Assembly (NCBI GenBank): GCA_020099315.1
Contig: CP083650.1
Span: 3,224,001-3,288,000, forward strand
Origin: Citrobacter europaeus
Lineage (GTDB): Bacteria > Pseudomonadota > Gammaproteobacteria > Enterobacterales > Enterobacteriaceae
Direction: 5' to 3'
Length of the DNA stretch: 64,000 nucleotides
The position numbers and the translations under genes are program-made. Under the pieces are notes generated by a model, which did no database searches, was not told the origin of the DNA, and worked only from the letters and a program-made list of their open reading frames with translations. Below, piece by piece: positions 8,049-16,888 of this stretch; position 1 is the first letter of the stretch; each line of letters opens with the position of its first letter.

Positions 8049-8316
8049 AGAAGTCTTGCTCTTTTTTCTTCAGCACACAAGTAAAGTTGACAAATTACTT
8101 GCTGAATTTAGAGATAACGCACATTTTCTCTGCGTGGGAGAAAAAAATGCTGACGAAAAATCGGCGTCAGCATGTCAGATTCAGCAGCGTCAGCAAACGG
8201 CATTCTCTGACTGAAATGCTATTTTGATTTTTGATGCCGATTTTGATTTGGCTCCCTGTTTATTTTCTGACAAGCAGCGTAAACTCCGCGTCTCTTCACA
8301 TCATTGATATCAAAAC
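8049..8316. other. fruB/setB intergenic region with two hairpins
   Basis: Beyond the Cra sites this divergent region holds two perfect stem-loops in tandem: TTTTCTC/GAGAAAA (8124-8144, seven-base loop) and ATGCTGACG/CGTCAGCAT (8147-8173, nine-base loop). Neither is followed by a T run. They may belong to a long setB leader or be operator-like palindromes. No coding sequence is supported. Confidence 0.35.
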
Positions 8317-9498
8317 ATGCATAACACCCCCGTAGCCGCCACACCCAAGGCGTTTGATTTAACGTCTTCGGCGTTCCTGCTTGTCGCATTTCTGACGGGT
8401 ATCGCCGGTGCGTTGCAGACGCCAACGCTTAGCCTTTTTCTGACGGATGAAGTCCATGCCCGTCCCGGCATGGTCGGTTTCTTTTTTACCGGCAGCGCCG
8501 TGATCGGCATTTTGGTGAGTCAGTTTCTGGCCGGACGCTCGGATAAAAAAGGCGATCGCAAAAACCTGATTGTGTTTTGCTGCGTGCTGGGGATGCTGGC
8601 CTGCGTGCTGTTCGCCTGGAACCGTAACTATTTTATTCTGCTGTTTATCGGGGTATTCCTCAGCAGCTTTGGATCGACTGCCAACCCGCAAATGTTTGCT
8701 CTCGCCCGCGAACACGCCGACCGTACGGGTCGGGAAGCCGTCATGTTCAGCTCAATATTACGTGCGCAGGTTTCGCTGGCCTGGGTGATTGGCCCACCGC
8801 TGGCCTACGCGCTGGCCATGGGTTTCAGCTTTACGGTCATGTATCTCAGTGCGGCAGTGGCGTTTATTGTTTGCGGCATAATGGTCTGGCTGTTCTTACC
8901 CTCAATGAGTAAAAACGTGCCTCTCGCGACGGGCGCGGTAGAGGCCCCGCGCCGCAATCGACGCGACACGCTTTTGCTATTTGTTATTTGCACATTAATG
9001 TGGGGCACGAACAGTCTCTATATCATCAATATGCCGTTGTTTATCATCAACGAACTGCATCTGCCGGAAAAGCTGGCGGGCATCATGATGGGAACCGCCG
9101 CAGGGCTGGAAATCCCAACCATGTTGATTGCCGGCTACTTCGCTAAGCGTCTGGGCAAACGCTTGTTGATGAGGATTGCCGTCGTCGCCGGATTCTTCTT
9201 TTATGCCGGCATGCTGTTGGCTCACTCTCCGGCGATATTGCTCGGCTTACAGCTGCTGAACGCGATTTACATCGGCATCCTCGGCGGGATTGGCATGCTC
9301 TATTTTCAGGATCTAATGCCGGGACAGGCAGGTTCAGCCACGACTCTCTACACGAATACCATTCGCGTAGGCTGGATTATTGCCGGATCGCTGGCGGGGA
9401 TTGCCGCTGAAATCTGGAACTATCACGCGGTGTTCTGGTTTGCGCTGGTGATGATCGTCGCCACCGTCGTGTGCCTGGCGCGCATCAAGGACGTTTAA
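8317..9498 (+). CDS. setB: Sugar efflux transporter, MFS family
   Basis: This inner-membrane major facilitator protein has 393 residues and about twelve hydrophobic segments. It is close to E. coli SetB along its length, for example SDKKGDRKNLIVFCC (the loop 2-3 MFS motif), TANPQMFALAREHAD and GMLYFQDLMPGQAGS. SetB exports glucose and lactose; its physiological substrate is unsettled. It diverges from fruBKA as in E. coli. No strong ribosome site precedes the ATG. Its TAA overlaps the stop of yeiW on the other strand. Confidence 0.95.
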   Translation: MHNTPVAATPKAFDLTSSAFLLVAFLTGIAGALQTPTLSLFLTDEVHARPGMVGFFFTGSAVIGILVSQFLAGRSDKKGDRKNLIVFCCVLGMLACVLFAWNRNYFILLFIGVFLSSFGSTANPQMFALAREHADRTGREAVMFSSILRAQVSLAWVIGPPLAYALAMGFSFTVMYLSAAVAFIVCGIMVWLFLPSMSKNVPLATGAVEAPRRNRRDTLLLFVICTLMWGTNSLYIINMPLFIINELHLPEKLAGIMMGTAAGLEIPTMLIAGYFAKRLGKRLLMRIAVVAGFFFYAGMLLAHSPAILLGLQLLNAIYIGILGGIGMLYFQDLMPGQAGSATTLYTNTIRVGWIIAGSLAGIAAEIWNYHAVFWFALVMIVATVVCLARIKDV

Positions 9499-9749
9499 GG
9501 CGCGGTCAGCGCTTCAAGCTCAATAAGATAAACCATGGCCTGGTGCGTCGTCTGTCCGCACATTTCCGCACTGGGCTGTAAACCGGCGCACACTTTTGGC
9601 CGCAGCGGTGATGCAAAAATTTTACAGCGCAGGGATTCATCCAACTGAACGCATGGCGTATTGGCGGGTTTGCCATCAGGCATACCGGGGATGGGACTGG
9701 AGATTGAAGGCGCGGTGCAGCATGCACCACAATCCGGACGGCATTCCAT
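9495..9749 (-). CDS. yeiW: YkgJ-type cysteine cluster protein
   Basis: This 84-residue protein begins MECRPDCGACC, the CxxxCxxCC cluster of the UPF0153/YkgJ family, thought to bind zinc or iron. Further cysteines (PCVQL, RCKIF, VCAGL, MCGQT) are conserved in that family. The function is unknown. It equals E. coli YeiW in length and position, convergent with setB (four-base overlap) and divergent from efpL. Confidence 0.9.
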   Translation of the reverse strand: MECRPDCGACCTAPSISSPIPGMPDGKPANTPCVQLDESLRCKIFASPLRPKVCAGLQPSAEMCGQTTHQAMVYLIELEALTAP

Positions 9750-9906
9750 ACAGTACTCTCTTTATCGTAAACCATCGGATTGTGTGGGAAGCGCACAGTA
9801 CCACCTTTTTTGCACCAGCAAAAGCATGAATTCCGCTTGCCTGAATGCCCCGGCGCGAGTAGTTTTACGCGATATTTTAGACACTCCTCACTACAGGATT
9901 TTTTCG

Positions 9907-10479
9907 ATGCCAAGAGCGAACGAAATTAAAAAAGGTATGGTACTGAACTACAACGGCAAGCTGCTGATTGTAAAAGATATCGATATTCAATCACCGTCCG
10001 CACGTGGTGCAGCCACGCTGTACAAAATGCGCTTTTCTGATGTCCGTACCGGTCTGAAAGTTGAAGAGCGCTTCAAAGGCGACGATATCGTCGATACCGT
10101 CACCCTGAGCCGTCGTGGCGTTGATTTTTCCTACGTCGATGGCAACGAATATGTCTTTATGGATAAAGAAGACTATACCCCATATACCTTCACCAAAGAC
10201 CAGATTGAAGAAGAGCTGCTGTTCATCCCGGAAGGCGGGATGCCGGACATGCAGGTCCTGACCTGGGATGGCCAGCTACTGGCGCTTGAACTGCCGCAGA
10301 CCGTAGACCTGGAAATCGTTGAAACCTCACCGGGTATTAAAGGTGCTTCAGCGAGTGCGCGCAACAAGCCAGCAACCCTGAGCACCGGTCTTGTGATCCA
10401 GGTTCCTGAGTATCTGAGCGCGGGTGAAAAAATCCGTATTCATATAGAAGAACGTCGCTACATGGGCCGTGCAGATTAA
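9907..10479 (+). CDS. efpL: Elongation factor P-like protein
   Basis: This 190-residue EF-P paralogue, formerly YeiP, has the three EF-P beta-barrel domains. Near residues 29-35 (SPSARGAA) it lacks the modified lysine of EF-P and has arginine at the tip instead, as is typical of EfpL. Such proteins help ribosomes past proline-rich and related stalling motifs. The ATG at 9907 follows AGGA at 9895-9898 and gives the E. coli length; open frame upstream of it is not coding. The gene diverges from yeiW. Confidence 0.95.
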   Translation: MPRANEIKKGMVLNYNGKLLIVKDIDIQSPSARGAATLYKMRFSDVRTGLKVEERFKGDDIVDTVTLSRRGVDFSYVDGNEYVFMDKEDYTPYTFTKDQIEEELLFIPEGGMPDMQVLTWDGQLLALELPQTVDLEIVETSPGIKGASASARNKPATLSTGLVIQVPEYLSAGEKIRIHIEERRYMGRAD

Positions 10480-10587
10480 TCTCCTGTCGTTACAGGTGAA
10501 CCAAAGATAATGACATGTTGTCTCTGGCAAAATGTTCCGTTCACTTTAGTGATATCACTTATCTGAAACAATACTGCCTGTGAACGT

Positions 10588-10616
10588 GTTAAGGGTACTA
10601 TCGCCGTACCCTTAAC
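10588..10616. terminator. Perfect 11-bp inverted repeat downstream of efpL
   Basis: GTTAAGGGTAC (10588-10598) and GTACCCTTAAC (10606-10616) flank a seven-base loop. No T run follows. It stands just before the Icd-like remnant and may be the left flank of that element or a terminator for efpL. A weaker CCTGT/ACAGG hairpin lies at 10483-10496. Confidence 0.4.
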
Positions 10617-10649
10617 AATCCCGGCTCCCGGCGGGAAAATTGCCACTTC

Positions 10650-10983
10650 GTGGTCCCCTCCGCTTATTTCTTCAGGCTACCGGGCCGGGCGCGAGGTAGC
10701 ATCCCTGCAAAGCGCGCCCTGAACCCGCATCCCAGCGGGTTCTCCCGGCCTTACGAAAACACGTCGGCAATTTTCAGCCGGACCAACCCACACCTGACCA
10801 TCTGCATTTTTTGTTTAAACAGCAAAAAAGAGTTAACTGTAAGTCAGAGCGTTGAAGCGATGAGCATGAGGTGAACGGAACTCTTTCTCCGAGATAGCCT
10901 GTTCTTTACCTCCGCCAGCACAGGTTGTCCCTTTGTCATATTCAGCGCTGGCTGCTGAGATAAAAATCATCCATCAGCAGTGA
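10650..10983 (+). pseudogene. Frameshifted Icd-like phage gene remnant
   Basis: A first frame (10650-10871) ends in SKKELTVSQSVEAMSMR and then meets TGA. Shifting the frame by one base at about 10870 continues as SFSEIACSLPPPAQVV, then PLSYSALAAEI, and stops at 10983. Together these resemble the small phage-derived 'host cell division inhibitor Icd-like' proteins common in enterobacterial genomes, as I recall their sequences; I could not search. The frameshift breaks the gene. Its 3' part overlaps the end of torD on the other strand by 42 bases, so the torD tail may have been acquired from it. Confidence 0.45.
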
Positions 10984-11574
10984 TTCCAGATACTGTTCAT
11001 CCTCGCGCATAAAACGCACGACCAGGTTAACCGCCTGAGGATAAAACCCCTCTTCATCACGCGCCAGGCAGCTATCGCGCAGCAACGACGCCCAGCACAT
11101 AATATGATGATGCAAAAAGTAATATTGCGTGGAGAGCTTCTCCTCTTTAGCAACCATCCTCGCCATCAATGCCAGCTGTACAGCAATATGATCGGAGGAT
11201 TCATTTTCCCGCGCCGCCAGCCCTTGTTCAACCAACAGCACATTCATTTGCCGACGTTCTGCCGCAGCTGTCGTATGTGGATAGTGCCCTGCATAGGGAG
11301 AAACACTGGCAGGCGGAGACAGCATAAACAGCGAGGCAAAATCTGCCGCCAGCTCCAACTGCCGGGAGTCACGCCGCAGAACCCGCTCCAGGCTACGCAC
11401 AAAATGTTTAACCTCGACAGACAATCCGGGAATTGCCGCCAGTGAGGCAATCCACGCCCGGTTATCGCCATTTTCCAGGCTGGCGAGCTGTTTTTCGTCC
11501 AGCTCACGAAATAGCAACTGTGAAAACCACTGATAGATCGCCGTCCGTTGCTGATGAATTTGATTATGCTGCAC
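10942..11574 (-). CDS. torD: TorD-family molybdoenzyme chaperone
   Basis: This 210-residue cytosolic, mainly helical chaperone binds the signal and core of apo-TorA and aids molybdenum cofactor insertion before Tat export. Family features include LAADFASLFMLSP (about residues 78-90) and PYAGHYPH. It is last in torCAD and overlaps torA by 11 bases. E. coli TorD has 199 residues. The final residues YLSSQR are encoded on the strand opposite the Icd-like remnant, which suggests a replaced C terminus. Two stretches of helix end before this tail, so activity is probably kept. Confidence 0.85.
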   Translation of the reverse strand: MQHNQIHQQRTAIYQWFSQLLFRELDEKQLASLENGDNRAWIASLAAIPGLSVEVKHFVRSLERVLRRDSRQLELAADFASLFMLSPPASVSPYAGHYPHTTAAAERRQMNVLLVEQGLAARENESSDHIAVQLALMARMVAKEEKLSTQYYFLHHHIMCWASLLRDSCLARDEEGFYPQAVNLVVRFMREDEQYLESLLMDDFYLSSQR

Positions 11575-14062
11575 TTGTCCCCTCCTCTTTCACTGTCTGC
11601 GGACCACCGAATGCCGTTACCTGCGGGGCTTTCTGCTGATAACGGTCGACCTCCACCAGCACGGTATGCGCTGAAGGGCCCTGCGCCAGCTGTGAAGTAC
11701 CGATATCCGCGCTCAGCACATTCGGATCGCCATAGGTGCATAACGTCCCGGCTTTTCCTCCTTCCTGCGGGGAGTACCACGCCCCTTCATGAATGCGTAC
11801 CACGCCGGGTGGAAAATCCGGACTGACAACCACGCCTGCCAGCACCTGGCCACGCGCGTTAAAGACGCGGGCAATATCACCGGTTTTCAAGCCACGCGCG
11901 GTGGCATCCTGTTCGCTGATATAAAGCGGCTCTCTCCCGGCACCCGCATAGGTATTGCGAAACGCCTCGCTTGAGCACAACTGGGAATGCAGACGTTTAT
12001 CCGGATGGCAGGATTGCAGATGCAGCGGGAATTTATCTGTTTTGTCGCCATGGCTACGCTCAAATGGTTCCATCCACACCGGATGCCCAGGACAGTCCTC
12101 GTAGGCGAAGCCCGCGATGGTTTTACTATAGATTTCAATCAGACCTGACGGCGTTCCCAGCGGATTAAGGTCTGGCTGGTCGCGAAACTCACCGTGACGC
12201 ACCCACGGCTGCCCTGGCGGATATTCAATATATCCTTCCCCCTGCCAGAACGTTGTAAAGTCCGGTAAGGAGACGCTGAGTGATGCGCCCATCTTCACAC
12301 CTTCGTCATAAAGCGCCTGTATCCACTGCATTTCATCCCGGTTCTCACGGTACACAGCCTCCTTGTCAAAGCGCTTACACAGCCCGGCAAATACGTCGAA
12401 ATCATGCCGCGCTTCATATTGCGGTTTGACTATTTGATGCAGCGCCATCAGCCCTTTATTCGAATGCGTACCGAACTGCTCAATATCGTTACGTTCAAAG
12501 CGAGTGGTAACGGGCAGGACGATATCGGCAAAACGGCACGACGCGGTCCATTGATGATCCAACACCACCACAGTTTCCAGCTTCTTCCACGCGTCGATCA
12601 TGCGGTTTCTGTCCTGCTGCGCATGGAACGGATTGGCTGCGCTGTAGATCGCCATTTTGATGTCAGGCCAGGTTAACGTTGCGCCGTTGAAGGCAATTTT
12701 TTTGCCCGGCTCAAGCAGACAGTCCACGATGCGCGAGGTGGGGATATGCTCAGACGCGCCGCGAAAATCCGCTTTATATTTCGCCGGTGGAGGATTAGCA
12801 ATACTCCCCAACCCAGAAAGTACGGGACCGGCGGATGTCACCGTCCCCCCGCCGTTATAGTGCCAGCCAAACCCTACGCCGCCGCCTGGCAAGCCAATTT
12901 GTCCAACCATGCTGGCCAGCACCACCAGCATCCACGGATACTGCTCACCATGGTGCATGCGCTGTACGCACCAGCCGCCCATAAACTGTGTCCGGCCTTT
13001 GACCAGCAGGCGGGCAAAGTCACGGATCTGCCCGGCCGTCAGACCGCAGATTTCCGCCGCCCATTCGGCGTTTTTCGGCTGTTTATCACTCTCACCCAGC
13101 AGGTACGGCAAAAACTGTTCAAAGCCGACGGTGTAATCGGTAATAAACGCCGTGTCGTACAGTTTCTCTTCGTACAGGGTATGCGCCAGCGCCAGCATTA
13201 ACGCGACATCCGTTTGCGGTCGCAACGCCAGTTGTTCACAGCCAAGATAGTTTTGCGATTTGCTGCGTACCGGATCAACGCTGATAACGCGCATCTTCCC
13301 CAGCGCTACCGCCTCTTTAATTTGCTGCCAGTAGCCAAACGCATCGTGATCGGGAACCAAAAACTCGATCTGCAGATTCTTGATCGGATCGCATCCCCAC
13401 AGCACAATGGTATTACTGTTCTCGATAACCAGCGGCAGTGACGTTTGTTGCTCATAAACTTCCAGCGAACCGATGACATGCGGCAAAATGACCTGCGCCG
13501 CTGCCGCAGAGTAGTCACCAACGGTCGTAACATAGCTGCCATGCAAGCCCAGTGCCCGGTCCATCGCCCCGCCCGCTTTATGGTATTTGCCCACCATTTG
13601 CCAGTCGGCGAGCCCGGTAAATACGCCTGATGAGCCATAGGTTTTTTGCACCCGCTCCAGCTCTTCGTAAAACAGATCCAGCGCCCGATCCCAGCTTACC
13701 CGCACAAAACGGTTATCTCCGCGCTGGTTGCGATCCGATTTCTCACACTTACGCAGCCAGTCCAGACGTACCATCGGGTAGCGTACCCGCGAAGGGTTGT
13801 AGACCACTTCCCGCACCGCGTTCAGCATATCGCAGGGATATTTGTCATGTTTGAATGGGCGGGTCTCTGTCCACTCGCCGTTGACCACTTTGGCTTCAAA
13901 AGCGCCATAATGCGAGCCGGACTGGATCCACTGTTCGGGGTTTTCTCCCGCCGCCCACACTTTTGATATCAACGGATTGGGCGCCAGGGCGCTGGCAGCG
14001 CCCACTGCCAGCATACCGCTCAGAAAACGGCGGCGAGACGGATTAAAGTCATGAATATCCAT
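11564..14062 (-). CDS. torA: Trimethylamine-N-oxide reductase, molybdopterin subunit
   Basis: This 832-residue periplasmic DMSO-reductase-family enzyme reduces TMAO and related N- or S-oxides as a terminal electron acceptor. A Tat signal (SRRRFLSG, residues 9-16) leads to a cleavage region near VWAAG. The probable molybdenum ligand is S185 in VGDYSAAAAQV. Stretches such as RGDNRFVRVSWDRALD, GWHYNGGGT and GTPSGLIEIYSKTIA match TorA better than TorZ/BisC. It accepts electrons from the pentaheme TorC encoded nine bases upstream. It is shorter than E. coli TorA (848), so substrate range could differ. Confidence 0.88.
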   Translation of the reverse strand: MDIHDFNPSRRRFLSGMLAVGAASALAPNPLISKVWAAGENPEQWIQSGSHYGAFEAKVVNGEWTETRPFKHDKYPCDMLNAVREVVYNPSRVRYPMVRLDWLRKCEKSDRNQRGDNRFVRVSWDRALDLFYEELERVQKTYGSSGVFTGLADWQMVGKYHKAGGAMDRALGLHGSYVTTVGDYSAAAAQVILPHVIGSLEVYEQQTSLPLVIENSNTIVLWGCDPIKNLQIEFLVPDHDAFGYWQQIKEAVALGKMRVISVDPVRSKSQNYLGCEQLALRPQTDVALMLALAHTLYEEKLYDTAFITDYTVGFEQFLPYLLGESDKQPKNAEWAAEICGLTAGQIRDFARLLVKGRTQFMGGWCVQRMHHGEQYPWMLVVLASMVGQIGLPGGGVGFGWHYNGGGTVTSAGPVLSGLGSIANPPPAKYKADFRGASEHIPTSRIVDCLLEPGKKIAFNGATLTWPDIKMAIYSAANPFHAQQDRNRMIDAWKKLETVVVLDHQWTASCRFADIVLPVTTRFERNDIEQFGTHSNKGLMALHQIVKPQYEARHDFDVFAGLCKRFDKEAVYRENRDEMQWIQALYDEGVKMGASLSVSLPDFTTFWQGEGYIEYPPGQPWVRHGEFRDQPDLNPLGTPSGLIEIYSKTIAGFAYEDCPGHPVWMEPFERSHGDKTDKFPLHLQSCHPDKRLHSQLCSSEAFRNTYAGAGREPLYISEQDATARGLKTGDIARVFNARGQVLAGVVVSPDFPPGVVRIHEGAWYSPQEGGKAGTLCTYGDPNVLSADIGTSQLAQGPSAHTVLVEVDRYQQKAPQVTAFGGPQTVKEEGTSAA

Positions 14063-14071
14063 ACATTATCC

Positions 14072-15205
14072 TTACTTTTTAATGGGTTGAGACACATCGC
14101 TGGCATGGGTCTGGAGGTATTTCAGCAACGTACGCTCCTCCACCGGGTTAAGACGGTAATAGGTCGACATCGCTTTCAATCCGGCGATCCAGCCGTTAGC
14201 GGTATAACGGGTGGGAGGAGGAGTGCTATGGCAGGCACTACAGGTGGATTGCAGCATTTGATCTGAGTATTCCCAGATGGGCTCAAGCGTGCTGATAAGA
14301 TCCTGCCCGGAGGTCCAGGCGGTGACGCTCACCTGCTGCCAGGCCTGATGTGAGTCAGGATCGACCTGGGTTTGTAGCACTTTTACGTTAGCCATCAGGG
14401 AGTCATCGAGAACGGCGGAAAACACGCGCTTACCCATATACTGGGTGATCACCCGCCCGCGTCCTTTGGTTTCACGCCAGCCCGTGATTTCGACCTGCAC
14501 GTTACTGCCTTCTTTTTGCAGCACCTTGACCTCGGTGGCGGGAAATAACAGCGCTTTGCCTGCGGGGCTTCCTGCCGTTGCCGTCAGTGCTTTTTCACTT
14601 AACGAGAACAGCGTGCTCGCCTGCGATGACGACGCATCCTGACGCTGTAGCTGCTTAAAGCGATCGCGAAAACCGCTGCTCATATCGGGTTTGTGATGGG
14701 CAATTCCTTTGTGGCAATCAATGCAGTTGCTGTCTTTTTCCGCCGCCGCGGTCATTTGTGCCGCCGCATTTGCCGATTGTTTGCCGTGATCCATCGCCTC
14801 ATAGCTGTGGCAGGATTTACACGCCGCTGAATTATTCGCGCTCATGCGCGCCCATTCCCGCTGGGCCAGCTCCGCCCGTTTTGCGGCAAATTTTTCGGGG
14901 GTATCGATCGAAGGAGAAATAAAGGTGTGGTAGAGATCGTTTAAGGCTTGCGTTTTACGAACCAACGTTGGCACGATGCCCGGCGGAATATGACAATCCT
15001 TACACTCCGCACGCACGCCAGAGGCATTGCGAAAATGCACGCTGGTTTTATATTCCTCTCCAGCCGTGCGCATCGAGTGACACGATAAACAAAACCCGGT
15101 AGTACTGGTGTAATGAACGCCTTGCCACGTTCCCCAAATCGCCAGGGCCATGACTACCGCTCCGACGAATGCGCACCACAGTGCATTTTTTCTTATCCAC
15201 GACAT
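14072..15205 (-). CDS. torC: Pentaheme c-type cytochrome of the TMAO reductase
   Basis: This 377-residue membrane-anchored cytochrome carries electrons from menaquinol to TorA. An N-terminal transmembrane anchor (about residues 7-28) is followed by a NapC/NirT-type tetraheme domain with CLSCH, CKDCH, CKSCH and CIDCH. A C-terminal domain holds a fifth heme (CSACH). The ATG at 15205 is preferred over the one 12 bases upstream because GGAGG lies five bases before it. Heme attachment will need the Ccm proteins encoded elsewhere in this window. No torSTR genes are adjacent, unlike the E. coli tor locus. Confidence 0.9.
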   Translation of the reverse strand: MSWIRKNALWCAFVGAVVMALAIWGTWQGVHYTSTTGFCLSCHSMRTAGEEYKTSVHFRNASGVRAECKDCHIPPGIVPTLVRKTQALNDLYHTFISPSIDTPEKFAAKRAELAQREWARMSANNSAACKSCHSYEAMDHGKQSANAAAQMTAAAEKDSNCIDCHKGIAHHKPDMSSGFRDRFKQLQRQDASSSQASTLFSLSEKALTATAGSPAGKALLFPATEVKVLQKEGSNVQVEITGWRETKGRGRVITQYMGKRVFSAVLDDSLMANVKVLQTQVDPDSHQAWQQVSVTAWTSGQDLISTLEPIWEYSDQMLQSTCSACHSTPPPTRYTANGWIAGLKAMSTYYRLNPVEERTLLKYLQTHASDVSQPIKK

Positions 15206-15370
15206 GCTAGCCTCCATTTTTTTAATAGCGACACGCTAAGTGATAATAAAAATCAAAAATAGAGACAGCGCAGGCAGAGTATAGGAACAGCAATCACTCT
15301 ATGAGATTCGTCAAATAGTAAAGAGCAGAAATTCGTAATATAGTGACCATCTATAAATAAGGATTTTCTC
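15206..15370. promoter_or_regulatory. Divergent promoter region, torCAD / MocR-type regulator
   Basis: This 165-base AT-rich spacer separates torC from the divergent regulator. It contains TATAG(7)CTATA at 15339-15355 just before the regulator gene. ATAGT occurs twice in direct orientation, at 15315-15319 and 15340-15344. MocR-type proteins often use direct repeats, so these are operator candidates. The assignment is an inference. Confidence 0.35.
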
Positions 15371-16846
15371 ATGCTCACACTGACTCTCAATAGAGAAAGC
15401 CGTACTCCGCTACAGTTGCAGATATTTCAATTTTATTTACAGGCTATTCAGCAGGGAGATTTGTTGCGTGGAGATAAACTCCCTTCTATTCGCGAGCAGG
15501 CTCAGGTATTGAATGTAGCCAAAATAACGGTCGTGATGGCCTATGATAAGCTTATGGCGGCTGGGTTAATTAAGAGCCGACACGGCATTGGCTATGAGGT
15601 GATATTCACCACGCCTGTTCGTATCCCGCCTGCGCATGTTCCCATGTCCCAGGGCTCTCCGCCAGTAACACCCAAAGCAGCCGGGGTCTCTACCGATGTT
15701 TACGCAGAGCCTGGGCGGGAGTGTTACTGCCGGATGGGCGTCCCCGATCCCAATGCTTTTCCCTGGGCCAGTTGGCGAAAATGGAATAACGCGCCAAGCG
15801 TACTTAAAGAACAATTGCTTACCCGGTATCATTCACCAAACGGATTATTTTCACTGCGTGAACAACTGGTCAGATACCTTAATTTATCTCGTGGCATTAA
15901 TACCCGGGCAGAGAACATCATTATTACCAACGGGATCCAGGAAGGATTGTCGCTGTTGAGTCAGATATTTATTATTCATCATGCCGTCAGCCAGCAAAAA
16001 AAATGCCACGTTGTGACCGAATCCCCTTGTTATTCTGGCGCATGGCATCTGTTTAATTATTACGGCGCAAACATTACGTCAATTGCCGTAGATAACCACG
16101 GACTGCAAACAGATAATTTACCTGAATATGAAACTCAGCTTTGCTATGTGACGCCGGCCCACCAGTATCCGATGGGGAGCGTACTTTCGCTGGAGCGCCG
16201 TCAGGCATTATTAACGTGGGCACAGCGCGTCGGCGCTTATATCATAGAAGACGACTACGACGCTGTTTTTACCTATGGCGAGAATCACCTTCCTGCGCTG
16301 AAAGCCATGGATTATCACAACCGGGTTATCTACATGGGGACATTTTCTAAAACGCTGGGACCGGGGGCGCGTCTTGGCTACCTCATTTGCCCTGATGAAT
16401 TGCTCCCGGCGGTACAGAATATGAAAGCGCTCAATAACAACGGCAGTCAGTGGTTGTTGCAGCAATTTTTAGCCGAATTAATGCAAAACCAGGTGTTTTA
16501 TACGCATATCAGCAAGCTGGCCAGCAGCTATGCGGCGCGCCTCAACCAGTTACGCGATGGCCTTTCCGCGCTGTTTCCCACAGGGAAAATCGCTGGCGCA
16601 ACGGCGGGTCTGCATCTCTCGTTACGCGTTGAAAGACACCCCGATACGATAGCCAGGCTGCAACAACGCTGCCTGCAGGCTGGGATCCGGTTTGACACTC
16701 TGGCGGATATAGAAAATGGGTCAGAAACCGCATGGCGTAAGGAGAACAGCGACGTGGTGATGTTTTTTGGCTTTGGCGGGTTGCAGATACAGCAGATTAA
16801 TAGGGTACTGTCGGTACTGGAGCAGGCGCTGACGCAGCCTTGCTGA
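15371..16846 (+). CDS. MocR-type regulator (GntR wHTH fused to aminotransferase fold)
   Basis: This 491-residue protein fuses an N-terminal GntR winged helix (LPSIREQAQVLNVAKITVV, about 37-55) to a type I aminotransferase-like domain. The PLP lysine is visible as K327 in GTFSKTLGPGARLGY, with IIEDDYD upstream as the cofactor-pyridine acidic site. MocR proteins such as GabR, PdxR and TauR sense PLP plus an amine or amino acid. A ribosome site AAGGA lies eight bases before the ATG. It diverges from torCAD, so control of that operon is likely; it could instead regulate uxuA or a distant gene. Confidence 0.88.
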   Translation: MLTLTLNRESRTPLQLQIFQFYLQAIQQGDLLRGDKLPSIREQAQVLNVAKITVVMAYDKLMAAGLIKSRHGIGYEVIFTTPVRIPPAHVPMSQGSPPVTPKAAGVSTDVYAEPGRECYCRMGVPDPNAFPWASWRKWNNAPSVLKEQLLTRYHSPNGLFSLREQLVRYLNLSRGINTRAENIIITNGIQEGLSLLSQIFIIHHAVSQQKKCHVVTESPCYSGAWHLFNYYGANITSIAVDNHGLQTDNLPEYETQLCYVTPAHQYPMGSVLSLERRQALLTWAQRVGAYIIEDDYDAVFTYGENHLPALKAMDYHNRVIYMGTFSKTLGPGARLGYLICPDELLPAVQNMKALNNNGSQWLLQQFLAELMQNQVFYTHISKLASSYAARLNQLRDGLSALFPTGKIAGATAGLHLSLRVERHPDTIARLQQRCLQAGIRFDTLADIENGSETAWRKENSDVVMFFGFGGLQIQQINRVLSVLEQALTQPC

Positions 16847-16849
16847 ATA

Positions 16850-16880
16850 ACAGGGATCGCGCCGGTGGCGCAATCCCTGT
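16850..16880. terminator. Long stem-loop between convergent regulator and uxuA
   Basis: ACAGGGATCGCGCC and GGCGCAATCCCTGT form a 14-pair stem with one mismatch and a three-base loop, placed between two converging genes. It lacks a clear T tract but is well sited to stop both transcripts. Confidence 0.6.
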
Positions 16881-16888
16881 GGTAAGTC

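Noticed and set aside
9661..9906. In-frame extension upstream of efpL
   Set aside because: It overlaps yeiW on the other strand and would add about 82 residues that EF-P proteins lack. The ATG at 9907 has a good ribosome site and gives the family length.
11244..11780. 178-codon minus-strand ORF across the torA/torD junction
   Set aside because: It is in a different frame from both TorA and TorD, which are continuous and recognisable across the same bases.
11564..14062. Assignment of the molybdoenzyme as biotin sulfoxide reductase or TorZ
   Set aside because: The sequence agrees better with TorA (RGDNRFVRVSWDRALD, GWHYNGGGT), and the operon order torC-torA-torD is that of the TMAO system. 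Substrate range remains untested.
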